Below are positions 18,316 to 26,560 of a DNA stretch of 64,000 bases, piece after piece. The position numbers and the translations under genes are program-made. Under the pieces are notes generated by a model that saw nothing but the letters and a program-made list of their open reading frames with translations, was not told the DNA's origin and ran no database searches. Source of the stretch: Bradyrhizobium betae (GTDB lineage: Bacteria > Pseudomonadota > Alphaproteobacteria > Rhizobiales > Xanthobacteraceae); assembly GCF_008932115.1 (NCBI RefSeq), contig NZ_CP044543.1, positions 7,012,501 to 7,076,500 of the forward strand, given 5' to 3'. Positions within the stretch are counted from its first letter, which is position 1; the number at the start of each line of letters is the position of its first letter.

Positions 18316-19332
18316 TCAGCGGATCGGCGGCGCGTACTGGAGACCGCCCTTGTTCCAGAGGTTGTTGAGACCGCGGCTGATGGCAAGCGGCGAGCCGGCG
18401 CCGACATTGCGATCGAACACCTCGCCGTAATTGCCGACCGCCTTGGTGATCCGCACCACCCAGTCCTTGGTCAGGCCGAGCTGTTCGCCGAAATTGCCGT
18501 CGCTGCCGAGCACGCGCTTCAGCTCGGGATTTTCCAGTTTCGCCTTCTCGTCGACGTTCTTCGAGGTCACGCCGAGCTCTTCGGTGGTGATCAGGGCGAA
18601 CAGCGACCATTTCACGATGTCGAACCACTGGTCGTCGCCGTGCCGGACCATCGGGCCGAGCGGCTCCTTCGAGATGATCTCGGGCAGCACCATGTGGTCG
18701 TTGGGATTGGCCAGCTTGAGGCGGTTGGCGTAGAGGCCCGACTGGTCGGTGGTGAAGACGTCGCAGCGGCCGGCTTCATAGGCCTTCACGGTTTCGTCGT
18801 TGGTGCCGAACGCGATCACCTCGTACTTCATGTTGTTGGCCTTGAAGTAGTCGGCGAGATTCTGCTCGGTGGTGGTGCCGGTCTGCACGCAGACCGAGGC
18901 GCTGTTGAGCTCGAGCGCCGAATTCACCTTGAGTGACTTCTTCACCATGAAGCCCTGCCCGTCGTAATAGGTCACGCCGGTGAAATTGGCGCCGAGCGAG
19001 GTGTCGCGCGAGAGGGTCCATGTGGTGTTGCGCGAGAGCACGTCGACTTCGCCGGACTGCAGCGCCGTGAAGCGATCCTTGGCGGACAGCGGCACGAACT
19101 TGACCTTGGTCGGATCGTTGAAGATGGCGGCGGCGATGGCGCGGCAGACGTCGACGTCGAGGCCGGTCCAGTTGCCCTTGTCGTCGGGCGAGGAGAAGCC
19201 CGGCAGGCCCTGGCTGACGCCGCAGGACAGCGTGCCCCGATCCTTGACGGTCTTGAGCGTTTGGGCATCGGCGGCTTGGGCAGTCAGGCCGGCGGCGAGA
19301 GCGAGAGTGAGAGCCAGGGTTACGCGTTTCAT
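18316..19332 (-). CDS. aapJ: General L-amino-acid ABC transporter substrate-binding protein
   Basis: The 338-residue periplasmic binding protein has a Sec signal peptide (MKRVTLALTLALAAGLTAQA, cleavage after ADA) followed by TLKTVKDRGTLSCGVSQGL. The ligand-binding body includes DVDVCRAIAAAIF, SRNTTWTLSRD and YDGQGFMVKKSLKV, hallmarks of AapJ/BztA. It captures a broad range of L-amino acids for the AapQMP complex. It is first in the operon J-Q-M-P. The ATG at 19332 was chosen for the clean signal peptide. Upstream in-frame sequence lacks it. Confidence 0.94.
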   Translation of the reverse strand: MKRVTLALTLALAAGLTAQAADAQTLKTVKDRGTLSCGVSQGLPGFSSPDDKGNWTGLDVDVCRAIAAAIFNDPTKVKFVPLSAKDRFTALQSGEVDVLSRNTTWTLSRDTSLGANFTGVTYYDGQGFMVKKSLKVNSALELNSASVCVQTGTTTEQNLADYFKANNMKYEVIAFGTNDETVKAYEAGRCDVFTTDQSGLYANRLKLANPNDHMVLPEIISKEPLGPMVRHGDDQWFDIVKWSLFALITTEELGVTSKNVDEKAKLENPELKRVLGSDGNFGEQLGLTKDWVVRITKAVGNYGEVFDRNVGAGSPLAISRGLNNLWNKGGLQYAPPIR

Positions 19333-19725
19333 GGGCTGAAGGCCTTTCAAAGTCGTCTCAAGGTAGGAACGTTGTCTCAGGATCGTCTCCGCCAGGGCTA
19401 TCCGCACCGGGGCTAGCCTTGCAAGAGTCGTGCTGGAAGCGTTGCCGAACACTCGCCCACCCCGAGAGGCCATAACCTAATCCCCGCCGCAGGCGCCCGC
19501 ACTGATGGCTATGGCGCAAGGTCCGGTCAGACGATGGATCGAAGGTCGCGGCTGCCCCTCAACATGCGGCGACTGAATAGCACCTGCGCATCACAGAACG
19601 ACTGGCGAGCCGGGTCAAGGGGTTGACGGGACTCTTCTGTGTTCTGTTATTAACGGCAGCGGCCACCGGCCGGCCCGCAGGGTGCCTCACGCGGCCTACG
19701 GAAACGCGGTTTTGAAAGCAGACGC
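19333..19725. other. Divergent intergenic region between aapJ and metC
   Basis: About 390 bases hold the promoters of the leftward aap operon and the rightward cystathionine lyase gene. I see no gene, no strong hairpin and no clear palindromic operator. Confidence 0.5.
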
Positions 19726-20910
19726 ATGGATTCCTCGCACCCCTCCCAGCAGCAGGCCGAGACCCGGCTGGTCACCTCCGGCCGCGACACCAAGGCGCAG
19801 AAGGGTTTCGTCAATCCGCCCGTGTTCCACGGCTCGACCGTGCTCTATCCGACCGCCGAGGACCTGCACGCCCATCGCGGCGAATTCACCTATGGCCGCC
19901 ACGGCTCCCCCACCACCAAGGCGTTTCAAGAGACGCTGATGGCGCTGGAGGGGCCGCAATGTGCCGGCGTCGGCATCGTGCCGTCGGGGCTGTCGGCGAT
20001 CTCCACCACCCTGCTCTCGGTGCTGAAGACCGGCGACCATGTGCTGGTGTGCGACAACGTCTATCGCCCCACGCGCAATTTCTGCAACGGCATGCTCGCG
20101 CGCCTCGGCATCGAGACCAGCTATTTCGATCCGCTGATCGGCGCCGGCATCGACAGACTGTTCAAGCCGAACACACGCGCCGTGCTGGTCGAGGCGCCGG
20201 GCTCGCAGTCGTTCGAGATGCCGGACATTCGCGCCATCGCCGAAGTCGCGCATGCGCGCGGCGCGCTGGTCATCGACGACAACACCTGGGCGACGCCGCT
20301 CTATCACCGCTCGCTCGAGCAGGGCGTCGACATCAGCATGCAGGCCGCCACCAAATATATCGGCGGCCATTCCGACATCATGTTCGGCACGATCTCGGCG
20401 AACGCCAAGGCCTGGCCGCAGATCACTGAGGGCATTCGCCTGCTCGGCGTCTGCGCCGGACCCGACGACGTCTTCCTCGCGCTGCGCGGCCTGCGCACTC
20501 TGTCGGTGCGCCTGGCGCAGCATCATCGCTCCGGGCTCGACATGGCGCGCTGGCTCGCGAGCCGCCCGGAGGTCGCACGCGTCCTGCATCCGGCGCTGGA
20601 GACCGATCCTGGCCACGCGATCTGGAAGCGCGATTTCACCGGCGCCTCCGGCCTGTTCAGCATCGTGCTGAAGCCGGCGCCACAGACAGCCGTCGACACC
20701 ATGCTCAACACGCTCAAGCTGTTCGGCATGGGCTTTTCCTGGGGCGGCTTCGAGAGCCTCGTGATTCCCTTCGATTGCGACGGCTATCGCACCGCGACCA
20801 AGTGGGCACCGGGCGGGCCTACCTTGCGTATTCACATCGGCCTCGAAAGCACCGACGACCTCAAGGCCGATCTCGATCGCGGCTTCGCTGCCCTCAAAGC
20901 AGCAATGTGA
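19726..20910 (+). CDS. metC: Cystathionine beta-lyase
   Basis: The 394-residue Cys/Met-metabolism PLP enzyme cleaves cystathionine to homocysteine, pyruvate and ammonia in methionine biosynthesis. The PLP lysine is K210 in QAATKYIGGHSDIMFGT. Other landmarks are FTYGRHGSPTTKAFQ, VPSGLSAISTTLLSVLK and VLVEAPGSQSFEMPDI, and the C-terminal GGFESLVIPFD segment is typical of MetC. ATG 19726 gives the expected length. The nearby cysteine synthase is functionally linked but is not in the same operon. Confidence 0.92.
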   Translation: MDSSHPSQQQAETRLVTSGRDTKAQKGFVNPPVFHGSTVLYPTAEDLHAHRGEFTYGRHGSPTTKAFQETLMALEGPQCAGVGIVPSGLSAISTTLLSVLKTGDHVLVCDNVYRPTRNFCNGMLARLGIETSYFDPLIGAGIDRLFKPNTRAVLVEAPGSQSFEMPDIRAIAEVAHARGALVIDDNTWATPLYHRSLEQGVDISMQAATKYIGGHSDIMFGTISANAKAWPQITEGIRLLGVCAGPDDVFLALRGLRTLSVRLAQHHRSGLDMARWLASRPEVARVLHPALETDPGHAIWKRDFTGASGLFSIVLKPAPQTAVDTMLNTLKLFGMGFSWGGFESLVIPFDCDGYRTATKWAPGGPTLRIHIGLESTDDLKADLDRGFAALKAAM

Positions 20911-21065
20911 GCCCGCTCACAAGGCATCGCGCCTGCGGACGCGCCAACGCGCAACGCGGGAACGCGCAGCCCGCGCAAACGTTAACGCCGCTACGCCAAC
21001 AAAGGGTTTGATCAGCGGAAGTTTGGCGCTAGCCTCACCAATCGACTCCAATCCGGACACGGAGC

Positions 21066-22757
21066 ATGGGAACGTTGGTACTGCTCGATCTGATGGGCGG
21101 CGTGGCGCTGTTGCTGTGGGGCCTGCACATGGTCCACAGCGGGATTCTGCGCGCGTTCGGCCCCGACCTGCGCTGGCTGCTCGGCAAGGCGCTCAGCAAC
21201 CGCTTCAGCGCCTTCGCCGCCGGCCTCGGTCTCACCGCGCTGCTCCAGAGCAGCACTGCGACGGTGCTGCTCACCAGCTCCTTCGCCGCCGGGGGCCTCG
21301 TCAGCGTGGCTGCCGCGCTCGCCATCATGCTGGGGGCCAATGTCGGCACGACGCTGATCGTGCAGGTGCTGTCGTTCAACATCGCGGCCGTCGCCCCCGT
21401 GCTGTTCGTGCTCGGGCTCGTCGCCTTCCGCTCCGGCCCGCGCTCGCGGATAAAGGACATCGGCCGCGTCTGCATCGGCCTCGGCCTGATGCTGCTGTCG
21501 CTGCATATCCTGCTCGATACGCTGGCGCCGGCCGAGAACGCGCCCGGCGTCCGCATCATGATGTCGGCGATCACGGGCGATCCCGTTCTGTGCATCATGA
21601 TCGCGGCGCTCGTCACCTGGGGGGTGCATTCGAGCGTCGCCAGCGTGCTGCTGATCATGTCGCTGGCCTATTCGCAGTTCATCACGCCTGATGCGGCGCT
21701 GGCGCTGGTGCTGGGCGCCAATCTCGGCAGCGCCATCAACCCCGTGTTCGAGGGCGCCAAACGCGACGATCCCGCCAGCTATCGCGTGCCGCTCGGCAAT
21801 TTGATCAATCGCGTGGTCGGTATCGTCCTCGTGCTGCCGTTCCTGGGCGCGATCGCCGAACACATGCACGCCTGGCAGCCCGATCTTGCCAGGATGATTG
21901 CGGCCTTCCACATCGCCTTCAACGTTGGCACCGCAATCATCTTCATCGGCCTGCTCGACACCATGTCGCGCCTGCTGACCCGCCTCCTGCCCGATCGCGT
22001 GCAGGAGACCGATCCGGCCCGGCCGCGCTATCTCGACGAGAGCGCGCTGGAGACGCCGTCGCTGGCGCTCGCCGACGCCGCCCGCGAGGCGCTGCGCATG
22101 GGCGACCTCGTCGAGGTCATGCTGCGCAAGGTGATGACGGCGATGATGACGGGCGACCGCTCGCTGGTCGACCAGGTCTCGAAGATGGACAATGTCGTCG
22201 ACAGTCTCGACGAGGCCATCAAGCTCTATCTGACCAAGCTGACGCGCGGCAGCCTCGACGAAGGCGAAGGCCAGCGCGCCATGGAAATCATCTCCTTCGC
22301 CATCAACCTCGAGCATATCGGCGACATCATCGACAAGAACTTGAGCGAGCTCGCCACCAAGAAGATCAAGCGGCGCTTCCAGTTCTCGGCCGAGGGCGCC
22401 GAGGAGCTCGCCGCCTTCCACAAGCGCACGATGGAATCGCTGCGGATCGCCTTCGGCGTCTTCATGTCGGGCGACGCCAACGAGGCGCGCAAGCTGCTGG
22501 TGGAGAAGACGGCGCTGAAGAACACCGAGCTCGCCGCCGTCGAGCGCCATCTCGACCGCCTGCGCGAGGGCCGCCCGGAGACCCTCGAGACCACGTCGCT
22601 GCATCTGGACGTGCTGCGCGATTTGCGCCGCATCCACTCGCACATCTGCTCGGTCGCCTATCCCGTTCTGGATGCGGCCGGCGAGCCCTATCGCAGACCC
22701 GAGGCGGATACGGCCGCCCTGCCCGCAACAGGCGCGGCGTCAGCGCTGCCGCGCTAA
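21066..22757 (+). CDS. Na/phosphate symporter family protein with PhoU-like domain
   Basis: The 563-residue protein has two Na/Pi-cotransporter repeats, seen as LLQSSTATVLLTSS with GANVGTTLIVQ and later VHSSVASVLLIMSLA with GANLGSAINPV. About nine hydrophobic helices fill residues 1-310, and a cytoplasmic PhoU-like helical region covers about 330-540. Members of the NptA/YjbB class move phosphate, and export has been shown for E. coli YjbB. The direction here is unknown. ATG 21066 begins MGTLVLLDLMGGVALLLWG, a plausible first helix. The gene converges with the leftward operon ending at 22768. Confidence 0.9.
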   Translation: MGTLVLLDLMGGVALLLWGLHMVHSGILRAFGPDLRWLLGKALSNRFSAFAAGLGLTALLQSSTATVLLTSSFAAGGLVSVAAALAIMLGANVGTTLIVQVLSFNIAAVAPVLFVLGLVAFRSGPRSRIKDIGRVCIGLGLMLLSLHILLDTLAPAENAPGVRIMMSAITGDPVLCIMIAALVTWGVHSSVASVLLIMSLAYSQFITPDAALALVLGANLGSAINPVFEGAKRDDPASYRVPLGNLINRVVGIVLVLPFLGAIAEHMHAWQPDLARMIAAFHIAFNVGTAIIFIGLLDTMSRLLTRLLPDRVQETDPARPRYLDESALETPSLALADAAREALRMGDLVEVMLRKVMTAMMTGDRSLVDQVSKMDNVVDSLDEAIKLYLTKLTRGSLDEGEGQRAMEIISFAINLEHIGDIIDKNLSELATKKIKRRFQFSAEGAEELAAFHKRTMESLRIAFGVFMSGDANEARKLLVEKTALKNTELAAVERHLDRLREGRPETLETTSLHLDVLRDLRRIHSHICSVAYPVLDAAGEPYRRPEADTAALPATGAASALPR

Positions 22758-22767
22758 ATTCCTTCGA

Positions 22768-23106
22768 TCACCGCTCCAGCGTCTTCGAGGCGCGGCCGCG
22801 GTTCTTGATGATCAGCATGATGTTGCGGATGTAGATGATGGTCGCGAGCGCCTGCCCGAGGATGATGACGGGCTCGCGCTTGACGACGCCGTAGACCAGC
22901 GTCATCAGCCCGCCTCCCATGGAGCAGAACCAGAACGCCATCGGCACCACGCTGTTGCCGGCACGCTCGCTCGCGATCCACTGCACCAGGAAGCGCGCGG
23001 TGAAGAACAGCTGCGCGACGAGCCCGAACGCGAGCCAGAAATCGAACTTGGCGACGAAGACGTCGTAGAAATAGTTGCTCAGCGCCTGGCCGTATTGAAT
23101 GATCAT
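22768..23106 (-). CDS. Lipid A biosynthesis N-terminal domain (LAB_N) membrane protein
   Basis: The 112-residue integral membrane protein has four hydrophobic segments and matches the stand-alone LAB_N pattern, including FWLAFGLVAQLFFTARFLVQW, the central NSVVPMAFWFCSMGGG and LGQALATIIYIRNIMLI. Such small proteins are usually encoded next to DPM1-like glycosyltransferases. Its ATG (23106) overlaps the glycosyltransferase stop by 4 bases. It is the last gene of a four-gene leftward operon that probably modifies lipid A or a related glycolipid. The molecular role is not established. Confidence 0.85.
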   Translation of the reverse strand: MIIQYGQALSNYFYDVFVAKFDFWLAFGLVAQLFFTARFLVQWIASERAGNSVVPMAFWFCSMGGGLMTLVYGVVKREPVIILGQALATIIYIRNIMLIIKNRGRASKTLER

Positions 23107-23852
23107 GCCTGCACCTCGGTCACCTCTGGCGTCGGCTTCTTGCGACGGATCAGCCACCAGACGCCGGCGAGATCCATGATCCCGATCCACAGCCGGTCGA
23201 AGAAGCCGTAATTGGACACGCCGGAACGGCGCGGCCGGTCGATCACGTCGACATAGGCGATGTCGAAACCTTCACGTCGGACCAGCGCCGGCAGGAAACG
23301 ATGCAGCCCGTCGAAATAGGGCATCATCAGGAAAACGTCGCGCCGGAACGCCTTCAGCCCGCAACCCGTGTCCCGCGTGCCGTCCTGCAGAATCGCGTTG
23401 CGAACCCTGTTCGCCACGCGCGACTGGAACTTCTTGAAGCCGGTATCCTTGCGGCCGACCCGTTGTCCTGCGGCAAGACCGACATGGGAGCCCTTCTCCA
23501 CCGCCGAGATCAGGTCCGGCAGAAAGGCCGGATTGTTCTGGCCGTCGCCGTCGAGCGTTGCCACGATCGCACCGCGCGCCGCGCGCACGCCGCTGCGCAC
23601 CGCCGCCGACTGGCCCCCCGATCGGGCGTGACGAAGCTGACGCAAATTGTCCCGCTGCGTCATGATCGAAGCAAGCCGCTCGCCGGTCGCGTCGGTCGAG
23701 CCGTCGTTGACATAGATGATCTCATAGGCCCAGCGGCCATCGAGCGCCGTCGTGATCTCCTCGATCAGGGGCGCGATATTGTCGGCTTCGTTGCGCACGG
23801 GAACGACGATGGAAACCGCAGGCTGGGAAACCGAAGGCTGGGACGACGACAA
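23103..23852 (-). CDS. Polyprenyl-phosphate glycosyltransferase (GT2, DPM1/ArnC-like)
   Basis: About 249 residues with a GT-A fold. VSIVVPVRNEADNIAPLI starts the domain, YVNDGSTDATGERL holds the first Asp motif, ATLDGDGQNNPAF is the metal-binding DxD region, and DTGCGLKAFRRDVF follows. One C-terminal hydrophobic stretch (LWIGIMDLAGVWWLI) anchors it. Such enzymes load a sugar onto polyprenyl phosphate for a membrane transferase such as the GT39 protein encoded upstream. No ATG precedes the domain. TTG at 23852 is the nearest usable start and is uncertain. The stop overlaps the LAB_N gene. Confidence 0.8.
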   Translation of the reverse strand: MSSSQPSVSQPAVSIVVPVRNEADNIAPLIEEITTALDGRWAYEIIYVNDGSTDATGERLASIMTQRDNLRQLRHARSGGQSAAVRSGVRAARGAIVATLDGDGQNNPAFLPDLISAVEKGSHVGLAAGQRVGRKDTGFKKFQSRVANRVRNAILQDGTRDTGCGLKAFRRDVFLMMPYFDGLHRFLPALVRREGFDIAYVDVIDRPRRSGVSNYGFFDRLWIGIMDLAGVWWLIRRKKPTPEVTEVQA

Positions 23853-23920
23853 ATCGAAAGCTCGTGGTTGGAATTGGCCTGCGCCCTGGGGGAACCGGCG
23901 GACCCGGCAGGCAGCCGCTT

Positions 23921-24766
23921 TTATGGGGCGGATGCCCCGCGGGCAACCCTTTTGAAGCGTCCCGGGAACGGCCCCGGAAGAGGCACGATGGTGCCGTCGG
24001 CGCGAATGGCAAAGGCCAGCCTGCGGGCGGCAAACCAGTAGCGCACCGCCATCGCACCGACCATTCCGACGAGGGCGCCGGCGACGACGTCGCTGGGGTG
24101 ATGCGCGAGCAGCACCAGACGCGTCAACAGGATCACGATTGCGTAAGTGAACATGAACACGCGCAGGCGCGGCCACAGCGCCGAGACCGCAAACGCCAGC
24201 GCGAACGCCGTCACCGCGTGCCCCGACGGCAAACTGGCATAGGCGCCCGTGCCCTCGAACGGGACGAAGTTGAAAGGATTGGCCTTGCCGCCAACGAACG
24301 GACGGCCGCGGCCAATCAGATATTTCAGGATCTCGGCGACGAACACGGACAGGGCAACGGACAGGAACAGGAACTGGAGACGCGTGCCCAGGCCCAGCAG
24401 CAGCGTGCGGTTGGTGCCGTGACGTCCGGCCGCAATGAGCGCCACGACCACCAGCGCAAGCCCCAGCACCGAGAGCACGTACTCATCCTTGCCGAAATCG
24501 GTGAGGATGCGGATCGGCCACAGGCTCGGCGTGCCGCGCGCCGGCATCAACTGGATCTCGGTCTGGTCGAACAGAACCATCAGCACGATGACGAGCGCCG
24601 CGCCTGCCGCGCTCAGCCACAGCGAATGCCGCGCCAGCTTGCGTGCGGCCTCGGCTCTGCGCGAATGCGAGGGCGTGCGGACAAGCTGAGCCAGCGCACG
24701 GCCCGACACGGCGAGCAATTGCGCGGGATAGCCCGGGCGCGCTGCGATGTTGGTCGGGGCCGACAT
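23921..24766 (-). CDS. PAP2-family membrane phosphatase
   Basis: The 281-residue membrane protein carries the three phosphatase motifs: KYLIGRGRPF (motif 1), LPSGHAVTAFALA (motif 2, catalytic His) and RLVLLAHHPSDVVAG (motif 3). Five to six TM helices surround them. Family members dephosphorylate lipid phosphates such as lipid A or undecaprenyl pyrophosphate. It sits between the GT39 transferase (1-base gap at 24767) and the GT2 gene, so an LpxE/LpxF-like role in lipid A dephosphorylation, or recycling of the polyprenyl carrier, is plausible. The substrate is inferred. Confidence 0.85.
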   Translation of the reverse strand: MSAPTNIAARPGYPAQLLAVSGRALAQLVRTPSHSRRAEAARKLARHSLWLSAAGAALVIVLMVLFDQTEIQLMPARGTPSLWPIRILTDFGKDEYVLSVLGLALVVVALIAAGRHGTNRTLLLGLGTRLQFLFLSVALSVFVAEILKYLIGRGRPFVGGKANPFNFVPFEGTGAYASLPSGHAVTAFALAFAVSALWPRLRVFMFTYAIVILLTRLVLLAHHPSDVVAGALVGMVGAMAVRYWFAARRLAFAIRADGTIVPLPGPFPGRFKRVARGASAP

Positions 24767-24767
24767 C

Positions 24768-26510
24768 CTACTCGGTGCCTTCCGAACGGAAGATCGAGAT
24801 CGAGATCGCGCGCCCTTGCGAGAAATTATAGCCGTCGATGCGCGCGCCGACCTTGTAGCGCAGCCCGATCGCCTCGGCGCGCTGCACGAAGCCGCGCTCC
24901 GAGCGCTGCTCGATCAGCGCGAAGCGGCAACTGCCCTGCCGCAGGAAATCCGCCGCACCCGAGCCGTCGGTGAGCAGTGTCTGGGTGCCGGTCAGGAACA
25001 CGAGGCTGGGCTCGTGATAGCCGGCCGCAGCCGCCTTCGGCCCGACGCAGGTGACGTTGCGAAGCGCGCGCGCGATCTCGATGCTCGGAAACAGCGGCGT
25101 CAGCGACGGCAGCACGATGCCGTAGACCGTGACTGCCAGCATCAGGGCCGCGACCAGCGCGTTGAGCACCGAGCGCTCGGCGCGGTTGTTGTCGTAGAGC
25201 CACCAGGCGAACAGGCCGAAGATCAGCGAGGCCGCGATGAAAGGCCAGGCGACGAAGGCCGGCTGCCGCGTCAGCATGACCGCGCCGACCACCGCGATGA
25301 TCGAGCCGGCGGCGGGAATCGCGAACCACCAGGCGGAACCGCGCATCAGCCAGGAGCGCGACAGTACGCGCCGCTCCAGCGCGCCGACGGTGAGGATCGC
25401 AATCGCCGGATACAGCGGCAGCACGTAATGCGGCAGCTTGGTCAGCACCGCCTCGAACACGATCCAGGAGGGGACCAGCCAGGCCAGCAGGAACTGCGCG
25501 CCGGGCTCGCGCCGCGCCCGCCAGACCGCAGGCGCCGCCATTGCCGCCAGCGGCGCGCCCGGCCAGAACGTGATCCAGAACAGCGCCAGGTACAGGCCGG
25601 GCGGCGCGCCATGGGATTCCTGGGCGCCTAGCTTGCTCAGCATGTCGCCGCCGACGGAGTCGGCGAAGAAGGCATCGCCCGCGCGCCAGAAGATCGCGAC
25701 GAACCAGGGCAGCACCAGCACCAGCATCCACATCAGGCCCCAGAGCGGGCGCAGCTTCCAGAGCCAGGAGGCATCGCGGTCCTGGATCGCGAGCGCGACG
25801 ATCGTCAGACCTGCGAACATCAGGATCAGCGGTCCCTTGATCAGGATGCCGACGGCAAGCGCCGTCCAGAAAATCGCGGGCCAGCTCCAGGGCGGATGCG
25901 TCTCGTCCTCGGCGCGTTGCCACGACAGATAAGCCCGCGCCATTGCGCCCATCGCGGCGACGACGCAGAACAGCAGCATCGCGTCGGTCTTGGCGAGACG
26001 CGCCTCGACGCCGAGCAGCACGGAAGCACTCATCAGCAGCGCGGCAAGCACCGCAGCGCGCCGCGTGACGAAGCCGAGCGCGGCCCAATAGGTCATGAGC
26101 ACGGCGCCGACCGCGCCGATCAGCGACGGAATCCGGTAGACCCAGATCCGCAATTCGGCCTTCGGCAGTTTCAGCGCCGAGGCGATTTCAACTGCGGCCG
26201 ATTGCAGCCAGTAGATGCCGACCGGCTTTTTGTAGCGGACGTCCTCCTGGAAACGGATGTCGACATAGTCACCGCTCTCGACCATCTGCTTGGTGGCCTG
26301 GGCAAAGCGCGCCTCGTCGCGATCGACCGGCGGAATGGTGAAGAAGCCGGGCAGGAACAGCAGCAGCGCGCATACCAGCAGGAAGCCGACCGAGCGGGCG
26401 TGGCTCGCCGTGACGAAGTCGAGCATCGACACGAGCCGGCTGCCCGGATTCACGGGCGCTTTCGGCTCGCGCGGCGCGCCAAAACGGGGGCTGGGATAGG
26501 TCTCGGCCAT
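24768..26510 (-). CDS. Glycosyltransferase family 39 (ArnT/PMT-like) membrane protein
   Basis: The 580-residue GT-C enzyme has about 11-12 TM helices. The N-terminal catalytic loop is VDRDEARFAQATKQMVESG, with the essential acidic pair, followed by RYKKPVGIYWLQS. The C-terminal soluble part is short. Such enzymes transfer a sugar from polyprenyl phosphate to lipid A or another acceptor on the periplasmic side. It is first in the operon GT39 - PAP2 - GT2 - LAB_N, which supplies the donor-making enzyme. Start ATG 26510 begins MAETYPSPRFGAP, and the first TM lies at about residues 36-56. Confidence 0.88.
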   Translation of the reverse strand: MAETYPSPRFGAPREPKAPVNPGSRLVSMLDFVTASHARSVGFLLVCALLLFLPGFFTIPPVDRDEARFAQATKQMVESGDYVDIRFQEDVRYKKPVGIYWLQSAAVEIASALKLPKAELRIWVYRIPSLIGAVGAVLMTYWAALGFVTRRAAVLAALLMSASVLLGVEARLAKTDAMLLFCVVAAMGAMARAYLSWQRAEDETHPPWSWPAIFWTALAVGILIKGPLILMFAGLTIVALAIQDRDASWLWKLRPLWGLMWMLVLVLPWFVAIFWRAGDAFFADSVGGDMLSKLGAQESHGAPPGLYLALFWITFWPGAPLAAMAAPAVWRARREPGAQFLLAWLVPSWIVFEAVLTKLPHYVLPLYPAIAILTVGALERRVLSRSWLMRGSAWWFAIPAAGSIIAVVGAVMLTRQPAFVAWPFIAASLIFGLFAWWLYDNNRAERSVLNALVAALMLAVTVYGIVLPSLTPLFPSIEIARALRNVTCVGPKAAAAGYHEPSLVFLTGTQTLLTDGSGAADFLRQGSCRFALIEQRSERGFVQRAEAIGLRYKVGARIDGYNFSQGRAISISIFRSEGTE

Positions 26511-26560
26511 TGGTTCCGCTTACGCTGAAACCGTCATTCCGACAACCGCTTAAGGCCGGG

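Noticed and set aside
14818..18628. Fused readings that would join aapP to aapM or aapQ to aapJ
   Set aside because: The upstream parts are out-of-frame translations of the neighbouring gene. Proper ATG starts with overlaps or short gaps exist for each subunit.
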